Source: SZAS-18 sp038322235
Lineage (GTDB): Bacteria; Verrucomicrobiota; Verrucomicrobiia; Chthoniobacterales; SZAS-18
DNA length: 64,000 bases
Assembly (NCBI GenBank): GCA_038322235.1
Contig: JBBQFQ010000017.1
Span: 1 to 64,000 of the forward strand
Reading direction: 5' to 3'
The position numbers were made by a program, and so were the translations under genes. Of this stretch, positions 8,289-17,349 are shown one piece after another. The notes under the pieces are model-generated. The model made no database searches and had not been told where the DNA came from. It saw nothing but the letters and a program-made list of their open reading frames with translations. Position 1 is the stretch's first letter. Each line of letters opens with the position of its first letter.

Positions 8289-9083
8289 TCACGGAAGATC
8301 AAGCGCGCCGCCGGCCTCGAGGGTACCGCCGCCCCGCCCCGAGCTGGCCACGCTCGCATTCGGCTTGAACCCGGCGGCGAAGCCGCGGAACTCTTCCCGC
8401 GCACGTCGGGCCTCGGCGCTCGCAGGGTCAAGATTGCGCGCGGCGTCCGACTGGAGCGGCACCGAGCGCGCGAGGAAGTAACACATCCCGCCATTCTGCA
8501 CGAGCATCCCACGGCACCAGGCCGGCTGGCCGTCGAGACCGACCGGAAGCACGGCCTCAAAGCTCCACGTCCGCATCCCGCGCCACGTCACCTCGGCGCC
8601 GGAGACGAGCTGACGCGAGCGCAGAATGTGGGCCTGCCCGGCGATCTCCGCCTGCCGATAAAGCGCTTCCCGCGGGGTCCGCGCGCCGGTGGGCGTGGGA
8701 AACGCGCAGCTGTCGAAACGTCCGCCGAAACGGCCGGATCCCGGCGCGCTCTCGCCGCGCGCGGAGACAAGCGTGACCGCATTCGCGGAACCAATCCCGG
8801 GCTGGGCGAAGAATCCCGCGATCGGAACGCTGATGCGGCCGAAGCCGGTGTCGAGCGCCGCGCCCGCCGGAATCGCCGATCGGCCCGTGAAGAAGCGCTC
8901 GACATCGCCGGCGAGAAGCTGCAGTGCGAAGAGCGGAATGGCCGCCGCATACACGGCGCTGGTGACGCCGAGCTCGACCACGGAGCAACCGGGAACGAAG
9001 GGCAGGATGAGGGCGCTGGTGAGCACAACCGCGTGCCGGCGAAGCGTGGTGACGAAGCGAACGAGTCGATCAGGTGTTTTCAT
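8289..9083 (-). CDS. putative envelope lipoprotein, 264 aa
   Basis: From the ATG at 9083 the product has a basic start (MKTPDRLVRFVTTLRRH), a hydrophobic core and a cysteine in LPFVPGCSVVE. The proline before Gly-Cys makes the lipobox slightly unusual. The next 30 residues form another hydrophobic stretch (VTSAVYAAAIPLFALQLLAGDV). The rest is strand-rich, with a Tyr-Arg-Gln motif (EALYRQAEIAGQAHILRSR) and two cysteines (QPAWCRGMLVQNGGMCYF). Family not recognised. It lies just upstream of pepA in the same orientation and diverges from the amine oxidase gene. Confidence 0.6.
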   Translation of the reverse strand: MKTPDRLVRFVTTLRRHAVVLTSALILPFVPGCSVVELGVTSAVYAAAIPLFALQLLAGDVERFFTGRSAIPAGAALDTGFGRISVPIAGFFAQPGIGSANAVTLVSARGESAPGSGRFGGRFDSCAFPTPTGARTPREALYRQAEIAGQAHILRSRQLVSGAEVTWRGMRTWSFEAVLPVGLDGQPAWCRGMLVQNGGMCYFLARSVPLQSDAARNLDPASAEARRAREEFRGFAAGFKPNASVASSGRGGGTLEAGGALDLP

Positions 9084-9213
9084 GCGCCACACCGGGAGCG
9101 CCCGGAGGCGCGGCGCTCGAATCGAATCGCGGGTTTCCCGCATCGGTTTCCTCGATGACGATCCGCAAGGTTTGCCGCTCGCCAGGCCGGGGGCGGACGC
9201 GTAGGGAACACGG

Positions 9214-10824
9214 ATGAACGAGCGCGCGCCTTCCGTGTCCCCACCAGCGTGGAGCCGCCGGGATTTCCTCCAACGGCTCGGCCGCTACGGGAGCGGCGCG
9301 GTCTTCAGCGCGATGCTCGGGCTGGATCTGCTCGCCCGGGAAGCGCCGCCGAAACCCCTCGTGGCCCCGCCCGTGTCCGGCAAGAAACGCAAGCGCGTCG
9401 TCATTCTCGGGGCCGGACTCGCCGGCCTCTCCGCGGCGTGGGAACTCGGGAAGCTCGGGCACGATTGCCTCGTCCTGGAAGCCCGCCGACGAGCCGGCGG
9501 ACGGTGCTGGTCCGTGCGGGGCGGCGATCGGGCGAGCGAGATCGAAGGTCCGGAACAGCGCTGCCGGTTCGACGCCGGGCTGTTCATGAATGCGGGACCG
9601 ACCCGCATCCCCGGACACCACCAGAACACGCTCGACTATTGCCGTGAGCTGGGGGTGGAACTGCAGGTCTTCACGAACAGCAACGAGAGCGCCTGGCTGC
9701 ACCGCGAGGGATTTCCCAAGCTGCGCTGGCGGGAGGCACACGCCGACTATCGCGGCTACACCGCGGAACTCCTCGCCAAGGCGGTGAACCAGGGCGCGCT
9801 CGACCGGCCTTTCACGGCCGAGGATCGCGAGCGGCTGCTCTCGTACCTGCGCGCCGAGGGACAACTCGGGAGTGATTTGCGGTATCCCGTGAATCCGGAC
9901 GATGCCACCGGCCCGGGCGGGCACAGCTTCGGGCGACGCGGCAACAGCGTGGAAGCGGGCGCGGCCGACCAGCACGCGGTGTGGACCAAGCCGATCGATC
10001 TCGAGACGCTTTTGAAGTCCGGTTTCGGCGAAACGCTCACCGACTACTACGACTACTACCAGCAGCCGACCATGCTCACGCCGGTTGGGGGCGTCGATCG
10101 CATCGCCTCCGCCTTCGAGGCGCGCCTCCGCTCGAAGATCGAATTCGGCGTCGAGATCCGCGAGATCCGCCACACGAGTGCGGGCGTCCGGGTGAGCGGC
10201 CGCCGCGGAGATGGATCGATGCGCGATGTGCAGGCCGACTACTGCATCTGCACGATTCCCCCCGTCGTGCTGAAGTCGCTCGCGACCGATTTCTCCAAGC
10301 CTTTCGCCGAAGGGATTGCCTCGGTCGGGGCGATGAATGCGGGGAAGATCGGGCTGCAATTCAAGCGCCGCTTCTGGGAGCAGGACGACCGCATTTTCGG
10401 CGGGATCTCCCGGACCGATCAGCCGATCACGCAGATTCTCTATCCGTTCGACCGCTACAACAGCGGCAAGGGAGTGGTGATCGGCTACTACAACTTCGGC
10501 GGTCGCGCCGATGGGTTTGGTCGGGAGACCCCGGCCGGCCGTGAGCGCCTCGCCCTCGACCAAGGCGCGAAACTGCACCCGCAGTATCCGTCCGAGTTCG
10601 AGAACTCTTTCTCGGTCGACTGGAGCCGCACGAAATACTCCGAAGGCGCCTGGGCGATGTGGGCGGGTGATTCGCACGAGCGCTACTACAGCCTGCTCAA
10701 CCGACCGGACCAGGCGGTCTGGCTCTGCGGCGAGGCGTTGACCCACCAACCCGGATGGATGGCCGGTTCCTTCGCGTCCGCGCAAAAAGTCTGTGCGGAA
10801 ATCCACGCCCGCGCGACCGCCTGA
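9214..10824 (+). CDS. Tat-exported flavin amine oxidase
   Basis: The 536-aa protein resembles flavin monoamine/L-amino-acid oxidases, which use FAD to oxidise amines with release of H2O2. The N-terminus holds a twin-arginine signal (SRRDFLQRLG, residues about 13–22), pointing to folded export with cofactor bound. The Rossmann FAD motif follows at about residues 63–100 (VVILGAGLAGLSAAWELG, then EARRRAGGRCWSVRGG). A C-terminal FAD-contact segment, WLCGEALTHQPGWMAGSFAS, closes the fold, with the aromatic and Gly residues typical of the family. Substrate is unknown. It is divergent from the lipoprotein gene and stands apparently alone. Confidence 0.88.
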   Translation: MNERAPSVSPPAWSRRDFLQRLGRYGSGAVFSAMLGLDLLAREAPPKPLVAPPVSGKKRKRVVILGAGLAGLSAAWELGKLGHDCLVLEARRRAGGRCWSVRGGDRASEIEGPEQRCRFDAGLFMNAGPTRIPGHHQNTLDYCRELGVELQVFTNSNESAWLHREGFPKLRWREAHADYRGYTAELLAKAVNQGALDRPFTAEDRERLLSYLRAEGQLGSDLRYPVNPDDATGPGGHSFGRRGNSVEAGAADQHAVWTKPIDLETLLKSGFGETLTDYYDYYQQPTMLTPVGGVDRIASAFEARLRSKIEFGVEIREIRHTSAGVRVSGRRGDGSMRDVQADYCICTIPPVVLKSLATDFSKPFAEGIASVGAMNAGKIGLQFKRRFWEQDDRIFGGISRTDQPITQILYPFDRYNSGKGVVIGYYNFGGRADGFGRETPAGRERLALDQGAKLHPQYPSEFENSFSVDWSRTKYSEGAWAMWAGDSHERYYSLLNRPDQAVWLCGEALTHQPGWMAGSFASAQKVCAEIHARATA

Positions 10825-10935
10825 CGAAGCGGCACCCTTCCGGGATTCCGCGCGCGAGCCCCGCCGCATCGTTTCTTCTTCGTGCTCGTTGGCTTGCACC
10901 TTGCTCTGACCGCGAGTCCCTTCCCTCCAGCCAAG

Positions 10936-12063
10936 ATGTCCCCCAACCCCGCGCTCCTGCCGCAAACCCGCAGCGGCCGCACGTTCCTCGTCGCGGCGAG
11001 CGTGCTCGGCGTGCTCGGTCTGACGCAGGTCATCGCGCTGGGCTGGCACCTTGCCACGGGCACGACGTCCCGACCGCGCGCGACGGACCTGCCCGCGTTC
11101 GTCAGCCGCGACCTCGATCCGCCCCCGGCGGCGCCGGCCTCGACGCCAGTGCTGGTGGCGCGGGCGACCGAACCGCCTCCGCTTTCGGTCACCGTCGCGC
11201 CGGCCCCGGTCGTGGCGACCCCGGCACCGCGGCCGCAGGTCAATGCCCGCGATCTCCTCACGCAGGCGCGGCAACTCCGGCTCCGCGGTGATACCCGGAC
11301 CGCGCTCGCCCGCTGCCGCGAGGCGCTGATCGGCGCCCCCGACAACGCGGAGATCCTGAGCGAGATGGGAACGATCTACGAGCAGATGGGGATGATCGAC
11401 CGCTCGAGCGAGCAGTGGCAGCGCATCTACGATATGGGCGAAGCCACCGCTGGCGCGGCCTACCAGCTCGCCGAGCTGAAGCTGCGCACCGGCGTCGCCG
11501 GTCCGCCGCCCTCCGTCCGCGCCGAGCGCGAGGGAAATCCCACTTCGCCCGCCACCGCCGAGCGCGAAACCAAAATCGGTATCGTGGATGTTGCACTGGT
11601 GGAGGAGACAGATCCGACCGCCGAGAAGCGCCTCAGTCTGAAAGTCACGGTCAAGAATCGCCCCGGCCGATCCGTCGATTCGAACAAGGTGAGCATCCAG
11701 GCCTTCTTCTACGACGTCGTGGATGGTCCGGAGGGCAAAACCGTTTCCCTGACGAACGCGGAGACCTCCTTCCAATGGCTCACTAATCCCGCCCAGTGGG
11801 ATGACGCCACGTCCCAGACGCTCGAGGCGACCTACTTCCGTCCGAAGGCTTCTCCCAAGCCGGTCCTCGCGCCCAGCGGGAAGAAGCCTCGCAAAGGCGT
11901 GCCGACTCCGGTGCCCGAGCCCGAGGTCGAGACGACCAGCAGTCGCCCCTACGCTGGCTACATCGTGCGCTTATACTATAACCGCGAGTTGCAGGACGTG
12001 CGGGCGGACCCTCAGGCCCTGCTCCAGCAGTTTCCGCCCGAGCAGATTCTGGGGACGGAATAG
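10936..12063 (+). CDS. membrane-anchored TPR protein
   Basis: The 375-aa product from the ATG at 10936 starts with a short basic stretch and one membrane helix (FLVAASVLGVLGLTQVIAL). A long Pro/Ala linker follows, then two TPR-like units at about residues 105–180 (LTQARQLRLRGDTRTALARCREALIGAPDNAEIL, then EMGTIYEQMGMIDRSSEQWQRIYDMGE). The C-terminal half is a strand-rich domain (KIGIVDVALVEE…, AGYIVRLYYNRELQDVRADP). This layout recurs in PVC bacteria, but I cannot give it a function. An upstream in-frame ATG at 10882 would add 18 residues and lacks support. Confidence 0.7.
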   Translation: MSPNPALLPQTRSGRTFLVAASVLGVLGLTQVIALGWHLATGTTSRPRATDLPAFVSRDLDPPPAAPASTPVLVARATEPPPLSVTVAPAPVVATPAPRPQVNARDLLTQARQLRLRGDTRTALARCREALIGAPDNAEILSEMGTIYEQMGMIDRSSEQWQRIYDMGEATAGAAYQLAELKLRTGVAGPPPSVRAEREGNPTSPATAERETKIGIVDVALVEETDPTAEKRLSLKVTVKNRPGRSVDSNKVSIQAFFYDVVDGPEGKTVSLTNAETSFQWLTNPAQWDDATSQTLEATYFRPKASPKPVLAPSGKKPRKGVPTPVPEPEVETTSSRPYAGYIVRLYYNRELQDVRADPQALLQQFPPEQILGTE

Positions 12064-12133
12064 GGCGCGGACGCGGAAACCAGTCCGGGCCGCGGCCCAC
12101 CGCGGCCGCGAGGGACGGGCGCTCCGGGAATTC

Positions 12134-12182
12134 ACCCGGGGCTAAAGTCCCGGGTTGATTCGAGTTTCGAGTTTCGAGTTTC
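12134..12182. repeat. 7-bp-stem hairpin followed by TTCGAGT heptamer repeats
   Basis: ACCCGGG at 12134–12140 pairs with CCCGGGT at 12149–12155 around an 8-base loop. Directly after it comes a tandem repeat of TTCGAGT (three units, 12159–12179, plus a partial one). It fills most of the 138-base gap between the TPR gene and the pseudokinase gene. The hairpin could stop transcription from upstream. The heptamers belong to the same general class (GAA plus four bases, read on the other strand as GAAACTC) as the arrays near 19935 and 63829. Confidence 0.7.
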
Positions 12183-12201
12183 CTGAGCTACTCATCGGCC
12201 C

Positions 12202-14181
12202 GTGAAGATTCTCCTCGCGACCGATGATCAGACGACCGGCGCTGCCCTCGCCCAGGAACTGCGCGCCGCTCTGCCGGGAAACATCGTGCAACTCGCGATC
12301 GGCAGCGCGCGGGCTCTGGAGATCGCCCGCAGTTCCGGAATCCCGGATGTGCTCGTCACGGAGGCATTTTTCGACAGTGATGACGGATTTGTCCTCCGCC
12401 ACCACCTCCGCGAGCTGAACCCGCTGATCGGCACGGTCTTCACGACTCGCTACGATCTTTCCGAGCACAGGGCTTATCTGGAAGGCGCTCCGCATCTCCT
12501 GCATCCGGTCACCGGCCCGCAGCTCGCGAAGGCGATTCAGGAGGCGCTCGCGGCGCCGGTTTCCGTTCCGGCGAGCAGCGGGCCGCCCGCGGAAAGCGCG
12601 GCGCCAGCCGGAGCGCTGCCGTCGTCATTTGGCCCCTACACCCTGCTCCGTTCGCTCGGCCGGGGCCGCTGGGGCGAGGTCTTTGAGGCGGTGCAAACCT
12701 CGCTGAATCGTCGCGTCGCGCTCAAAGTCTTCTCCGCCGAGCGCACGTCGGATCGTGCGAGCGTCGAAGCGTTCCGGGCCGCGGCCCAGGCGAAGGCGTC
12801 CCTCCACCATCCTTCCGTCCTCCCAGTCTACGAGGCGGGGGTGGTGGAAAACACGCCCTTCTTTGCCTGCGAGTTCGTGGACGGTACGCGCATCTCGGAA
12901 CTCGCCACGGCCGGAACGGAGATCGATGCCTCCTCCGCCCTGCATCTCATCCGCACGACCGCCGAGGCGCTCACCCAACTCGCCCAGCGCGGGGTGCCGC
13001 GGGAGCAGCTGGATGCCGGTGGCGTCTTCCTCGGACGCGATGGCCGGGCCCGGCTGGAGAATCTCGCGACCACCCTGGATGCACCCGCGCCGGATCCCGC
13101 GGTGGAGATCCGCCTCCTTGGGGCGGTGCTCGCCAATCTCGTGCCGCCGAGCGGGCTCGTCGGCCAGCCCGCGCTGGGCCGCCTGCTGATGGAGATGCAC
13201 GATGAGAAATACTCGGTCTGGGGCGCCGTGGCATCCGCCGCAAAGGCCGCAGAACCAAAGGTCGCGCCGAAGGACGCCTATGCGCTGGGCGCGAGCGAGC
13301 GCGCCGCGATCGCGGTGGTCGAGGCCGCGAAGCAACGGCAAAAGCGTTCCCTCGTCTACAGCACGCTCGGGCTGTTCGCGCTGCTCTGGGTGCTCGGCGG
13401 CCTAGTCTACTGGCGGTTTTTCAGTGCGCCGCCGATGAAGGAATTCTCCCGGTCGATCGAGATTCCGGCCGGTGAATTCATCTATCAGAACGGGCAGAAG
13501 CTGACCCTGCCCGCGTTCTCCATCGACGAGCATGAGGTCACAATCGGGCAATACGCGCAATTTCTCGCCGCACTGGAGAAGGACCCGGCCCTGGCCGCGC
13601 GGCTCGACCACCCCGATCAGCCGAAGGGGAAACCGCATGTGCCCGAGCGCTGGGAGAACCTGTCCAAATCCGCGGCGAACGCGAAGACGTTTCTCGGCGC
13701 GCCGGTCGATCTGAACTGCCCCGTGATCCTCATCGACTGGTTCGACGCCAGCGCCTATGCGAAGTGGAAGGGCCGGCGTCTGCCGACCGAGCAGGAATGG
13801 GAAAAGGCCGCGCGCGGGACGGATGGCCGCCGCTTCCCCTGGGGCGAGGACGAGAAGGCGACCGAGCGGGTGAACACCGCCCAGGACTTCAGCGAGGATC
13901 CGCGCCTCGAGGGAAAAATCGACGGCTTCAACCGCTGGGCACCGGTCGACGCCACGCCGGGCGACCGGAGTCCCTACGGCGTGATGGGCATGGCGGGAAA
14001 CGTGAGTGAGTTCACCGCGACTGTGGACAATGATCGGCCGGTCGTGCGCGGCGGGAATTTCGGCTCGCGCAAAGATAAGAAACCGGACGTGGAGTTAATC
14101 CGGCGGGTGACCAGCCTCCTGCGCCTCGACAAGAACGACCGCGTGGGCTTCCGCACCGCCGCGGACGCCGTCGCGAAGTAA
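12202..14181 (+). CDS. receiver-like / pseudokinase / FGE-like fusion membrane protein
   Basis: This 659-aa protein has four parts. Residues 1–115 resemble a response-regulator receiver fold (MKILLATDDQ, DVLVTEAFFDSDDG, GTVFTTRYD). Residues about 145–380 are a Ser/Thr-kinase-like domain with a glycine-rich loop (LGRGRWGEVF) and VALKVF lysine. The HRD catalytic loop is replaced by GVPREQLDAGGVFL and the DFG motif by LENLAT, so phosphotransfer is unlikely. A membrane helix lies at about 393–412. Residues about 420–659 form an FGE-sulfatase/SUMF1-like domain (SIDEHEVTIGQYAQFLA, RRLPTEQEWEKAARG, GNVSEF, RGGNFGSR). The oxygenase cysteines of true formylglycine-generating enzymes are absent, so this part is probably a ligand-binding extracytoplasmic module. 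Compare the active paralogue at 49997–51874. Confidence 0.85.
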   Translation: MKILLATDDQTTGAALAQELRAALPGNIVQLAIGSARALEIARSSGIPDVLVTEAFFDSDDGFVLRHHLRELNPLIGTVFTTRYDLSEHRAYLEGAPHLLHPVTGPQLAKAIQEALAAPVSVPASSGPPAESAAPAGALPSSFGPYTLLRSLGRGRWGEVFEAVQTSLNRRVALKVFSAERTSDRASVEAFRAAAQAKASLHHPSVLPVYEAGVVENTPFFACEFVDGTRISELATAGTEIDASSALHLIRTTAEALTQLAQRGVPREQLDAGGVFLGRDGRARLENLATTLDAPAPDPAVEIRLLGAVLANLVPPSGLVGQPALGRLLMEMHDEKYSVWGAVASAAKAAEPKVAPKDAYALGASERAAIAVVEAAKQRQKRSLVYSTLGLFALLWVLGGLVYWRFFSAPPMKEFSRSIEIPAGEFIYQNGQKLTLPAFSIDEHEVTIGQYAQFLAALEKDPALAARLDHPDQPKGKPHVPERWENLSKSAANAKTFLGAPVDLNCPVILIDWFDASAYAKWKGRRLPTEQEWEKAARGTDGRRFPWGEDEKATERVNTAQDFSEDPRLEGKIDGFNRWAPVDATPGDRSPYGVMGMAGNVSEFTATVDNDRPVVRGGNFGSRKDKKPDVELIRRVTSLLRLDKNDRVGFRTAADAVAK

Positions 14182-14202
14182 CGAGGGAGCGCGTCGCGCC
14201 CG

Positions 14203-14234
14203 CTCTCGGAGCGGAGAACATCGCTCCGGGAGAG
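14203..14234 (+). terminator. stem-loop after the pseudokinase gene
   Basis: CGGAGCG at 14207–14213 pairs with CGCTCCG at 14222–14228 around GAGAACAT, and the stem extends with a bulge to CTCTC/GAGAG. It lies 22 bases past the stop codon. No T-run follows, so it is at best a Rho-assisted or processing structure. Confidence 0.35.
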
Positions 14235-14323
14235 GCGCCGGGGTGTCACTCGCGATGCGCGGAATATCCGCGCCCTTCGACGGTCTCCACGCAGCAGACC
14301 GTTCAACGCTCACCCCCCCCGCC

Positions 14324-15064
14324 ATGCCCACGCTCTCACTCCGCTCTCCCGCTTCCCGTCTCCTGGCCGTCGCGGCGCTCCTCGCGCTCACGCTCCCCGC
14401 CTGCTCGCAACAACCCGCGGGCGGCGCACCCGGGAATCTCACCGGTTCCGGCCCGGTCGGGGTCTTTTTCATGACGCGCTACTGGAGCTACACGCGTTCG
14501 CTCGAGAAAGCGGCGTGGTTCTTCACCCCGGATGGCCGGGTGTTCCAAAATCTCGAAAACGGCCTCACGGACGCCGATCTGGCGGCGCATCGCGGGCCAA
14601 AGGGGACCTTCAAGTATGCCGGGGGCCAGCTCGAGATCACCTGGTCCGACGGCAAAAAGAGCAAGAGCGCGGTCGAACCGGACAAGACGGGTTTCGCCTG
14701 GGATATGGGTATCTTCACACCGGCCCCGGCCCTCTCCGATCGAAAGTGGGTGGTGGGGAAATTCGAGGGCGGCGAATCGCTCGTCGGATCGGGCACGGCC
14801 CTCATGACATCGAACTCTTTCGAGTTTCGCGCGGACGGCACCTACACCCGCACCGGCGTGGCGTCGGCCCGAAGCGGATCCGTGACTACCGGCAGCCAGG
14901 GCGGCAGCACCGGAACGTGGAAGGCGGAGGTATACTCGCTCACGCTGACCGGCAGCGATGGCACGGTGATGCGGAAGATTGCCTTCCCCTACTTCGACAA
15001 CGACAAATCCCCCCTGCCGGGCCGGTTGTATTTCGGCGGCCTGCTGCTCAAGCGGGAGCGGTGA
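14324..15064 (+). CDS. putative lipoprotein, 246 aa
   Basis: The ATG at 14324 gives a classical lipoprotein signal (RLLAVAALLALTLPACSQQ, Cys about residue 26). The mature protein has a Gly/Pro-rich lead. It then shows two similar strand-rich segments: the first includes KAAWFFTPDGRVFQNLENG and GPKGTFKYAGGQLEITWSDG, the second SNSFEFRADGTYTRTG and GTWKAEVYSLTLTGSDG. It thus looks like a tandem beta-barrel or lipocalin-type repeat. Each unit carries a 'G.w...  l.l...dG' pattern. No specific family recognised. It follows the pseudokinase gene by 142 bases on the same strand. Confidence 0.65.
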   Translation: MPTLSLRSPASRLLAVAALLALTLPACSQQPAGGAPGNLTGSGPVGVFFMTRYWSYTRSLEKAAWFFTPDGRVFQNLENGLTDADLAAHRGPKGTFKYAGGQLEITWSDGKKSKSAVEPDKTGFAWDMGIFTPAPALSDRKWVVGKFEGGESLVGSGTALMTSNSFEFRADGTYTRTGVASARSGSVTTGSQGGSTGTWKAEVYSLTLTGSDGTVMRKIAFPYFDNDKSPLPGRLYFGGLLLKRER

Positions 15065-15073
15065 CTCGGCCGA

Positions 15074-15475
15074 TCAGCGAAGCGGCTCCTTCGCCGACCG
15101 AAACTTGAAGGTCGCAAGTCCGCGGGCGACCAGCGTGCCGGCTTCATCGACGACGTCCCCATCGCAGCAGGCGAGAGTGCGGCCCTGCGCGAGCGCCCGG
15201 GCGGTCGCCGTGAGTCGGCCGCGGCCGGGAGCGAGGAAATTGATCTTCAGCTCGACGGTCGCTCCCACCCGCCGCTCGGGATCGAGCGAGCGGCCCGCCG
15301 CGCTCATGGCGATGTCGAGGAGCGTCATCGTGACGCCTCCATGGGCTACGCCCCAGGAATTCAACAGCTCGGGTCTCACGGCGACCGCGAACATCGCCCG
15401 ACCATCACCCAACTCGAGGCATTCGATTCCGAGCAAGTCCGCGAACGGAATCGGACGGGTCATCGGGATGGCCAT
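15074..15475 (-). CDS. PaaI-family hotdog thioesterase
   Basis: The 133-aa protein has the single hotdog fold of PaaI/YbgC-type acyl-CoA thioesterases. The signature is NSWGVAHGGVTMTLLDIAMSAAG (residues about 37–59), with the conserved HGG before the central helix. The strands VGATVELKINFLAPGRG and ARGLATFKF follow. The ATG at 15475 is preferred; ATG 15463 is equally possible, and upstream residues are poly-Arg and implausible. It starts 22 bases after mlaD on the same strand, so it is probably the last gene of the Mla operon. That would make a role in lipid or acyl-CoA turnover at the envelope reasonable, though only by context. Confidence 0.85.
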   Translation of the reverse strand: MAIPMTRPIPFADLLGIECLELGDGRAMFAVAVRPELLNSWGVAHGGVTMTLLDIAMSAAGRSLDPERRVGATVELKINFLAPGRGRLTATARALAQGRTLACCDGDVVDEAGTLVARGLATFKFRSAKEPLR

Positions 15476-15497
15476 GGCAGGGCGGGCGCGGCGCCGA

Positions 15498-16529
15498 TCA
15501 GGTCTGCGGCTTGACCGCGCGCCGCGGCGCGGGTTTCTGCGGCGTCGCCTTCGCCTTCGGCTTCGCCGCACCGGGTGCCGGCGCGAGCGGTGGCTTCGGG
15601 AGATCGTCCTCCGGGTATTTCTTCGTCACGGGGAAGATGACGCGCCATGGCTGGCGCTTGAGCGTGTCGGTCAGCTGGTTCGTGTTGCGCAGCGTCGACG
15701 TCAGATCGGGATCGACCCGCATCAGCATCCGGTCGAGTCGCGCGCTGGCGTCCCGCAGGTTCTGCACTGTCTTGGTGAGCGCACCCTTCGCGGTGACTTG
15801 ATCGATCGCGTCCTTCAACTTTACGATCGCCTGGATGAGCGGACCATCATCGACCGCGAGCTTCCCTGTCAGCTCGCGAAGATTGATCAGGGCCTGATCG
15901 AGCGCACCGTCCTTCGTGGTAATGGCGCCCACGTTTTCGCCGATGCGCCGGATGTTCGTGATGCTCGCCTGCAAATCGGATCCCTGGCCGAAGAACGCAT
16001 TCAGCGTGCCCACCGTCTGGCGCAGATCCTTGATGGTCTGCTCGGCCGCTTGCGCCAAGGGTTCGAGCGTCTTGATCGCCTTGCCGGCGACCTCGGCGAC
16101 GCCGCCGTCGCGCTCGCCGATGAACGTGGTGCCTTTTTCGGCGAGCCCCGACTCCTCGTTTCCGTGCACGAAGTCGATCTGGAACTCCGCGAGCAGTCCA
16201 TAGGCGACCATCCGCGCGGAAGCGTCCCGGTAAACCTTCGCGCCGGCGTCCACGCGCACGATGGCGAGTACTTCAAAGTCCGGCTGCTTCGTCGGTCGCA
16301 GCTTCTTCGGGACGGGCGATTCGATGCGAACCACCTGGCCAATCTTTCGCCCCGCGATGTTCACCGCGGCACCCGTCTTCAGGCCGCCCGCGTTATCGAA
16401 GAACACCTCGAACTCCTTCAGCGACTTGAAAACTTCCGGAGCTGTCAGGAAAAGGACGACCGCGAGCAGGAGCCCGAAGGTGATCACGAAGAACAGACCC
16501 GTCTTGATTTCGGAACGCTCGAATCGCAT
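15498..16529 (-). CDS. mlaD: MCE-family lipid transporter substrate-binding protein (MlaD-like)
   Basis: The 343-aa product has one N-terminal membrane anchor (residues about 8–28, TGLFFVITFGLLLAVVLFL). The MCE domain follows at about 30–110 (VFFDNAGGLKTGAAVNIAGRKIGQVVRIE is the core signature). A long helical C-terminal region (about 140–290) contains repeated LRELTGKLA/LKDAIDQVT-like heptads that probably form a coiled tube, and there is a Pro/Lys/Ala-rich tail. In the Mla system MlaD hexamers on the periplasmic side bind phospholipids and pass them to or from MlaE. The start at the ATG at 16529 (MRFERSEIKTG) lies 4 bases after the ATPase stop. Confidence 0.9.
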   Translation of the reverse strand: MRFERSEIKTGLFFVITFGLLLAVVLFLTAPEVFKSLKEFEVFFDNAGGLKTGAAVNIAGRKIGQVVRIESPVPKKLRPTKQPDFEVLAIVRVDAGAKVYRDASARMVAYGLLAEFQIDFVHGNEESGLAEKGTTFIGERDGGVAEVAGKAIKTLEPLAQAAEQTIKDLRQTVGTLNAFFGQGSDLQASITNIRRIGENVGAITTKDGALDQALINLRELTGKLAVDDGPLIQAIVKLKDAIDQVTAKGALTKTVQNLRDASARLDRMLMRVDPDLTSTLRNTNQLTDTLKRQPWRVIFPVTKKYPEDDLPKPPLAPAPGAAKPKAKATPQKPAPRRAVKPQT

Positions 16530-16533
16530 GGGT

Positions 16534-17340
16534 CTATTTTCTGGATTCGCCGATGGGACCCTGGGTGCTGCCGCTGACGAACTGCGCCACGATGGGATTC
16601 GATGAATTCTTGAACTTCTCGGGTTTACCGTCGGCGATGATTCGTCCCTGGTAAAGCATCGCCATCCGGGTCGCGACGTTGAAGGCGCTGTCCATCTCAT
16701 GCGTGACGATGATGGCCGAGGAGTGCTCGCGTTCCGATGTGGCGACGATCAGTTCATCGATGACAGAGCTGACGACGGGATCGAGACCGGCGCTCGGCTC
16801 GTCGTAGAGAATCAAATCTGGATGCATCATCAACGCCCGCGCCAGTCCCACCCGCTTGCGCATGCCACCCGAGAGTTCCGAGGGAAGCTTGTCCTCGGAA
16901 CCCACCATGTCGACGGAGGCGAGTTTCTCCGCGATGAGCTGGTCGATCTCCCCGGGGGAGGTGTCGGTCAATTCCTCGAGCGGAAGGGCAAGATTTTCGC
17001 GGACGCTGAGGGAGCTGATCAGCGCGCTGTATTGATAGACCATCCCGAGACGGGCGCGCATGCGGTTGAGCTCGCGGCGGGTGAGTCGGGCCACGTCGGT
17101 GCCATCGAAATAGACCCTGCCAGAACTCGGTTTCAGGATGCCGATCACCAGCCGGAGCAGCGTGCTCTTGCCGCTGCCTGACTGGCCCATGACGACGAGG
17201 CGCTCCCCGCGCTCGAGCGTCAGGTTCACGCCGTCGAGCACCACCTTGTCGCCGAAGCGCAGGACCACGTCCTCGAGCTGGACGATGGGTCCGGTCGAAG
17301 GCGGCCGGGTGAGGGCGGTCTGGACGGCAGGCGCGGGCAT
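16534..17340 (-). CDS. mlaF: ABC transporter ATPase of the Mla system
   Basis: The 268-aa product is a typical ABC ATPase: Walker A GQSGSGKST (about residues 53–61), Q-loop in GMVYQYSALISSLSV, signature LSGGMRKRVGLARAL, Walker B LILYDEPSAGLDP and the switch histidine in VTHEMD. The GGMRKRV form and YQYSALI match the MlaF/MkL subfamily. It powers phospholipid movement by the MlaE permease. It sits between mlaE (9 bases upstream) and mlaD (4 bases downstream), the standard gene order. Confidence 0.95.
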   Translation of the reverse strand: MPAPAVQTALTRPPSTGPIVQLEDVVLRFGDKVVLDGVNLTLERGERLVVMGQSGSGKSTLLRLVIGILKPSSGRVYFDGTDVARLTRRELNRMRARLGMVYQYSALISSLSVRENLALPLEELTDTSPGEIDQLIAEKLASVDMVGSEDKLPSELSGGMRKRVGLARALMMHPDLILYDEPSAGLDPVVSSVIDELIVATSEREHSSAIIVTHEMDSAFNVATRMAMLYQGRIIADGKPEKFKNSSNPIVAQFVSGSTQGPIGESRK

Positions 17341-17349
17341 GGGCGCGGA

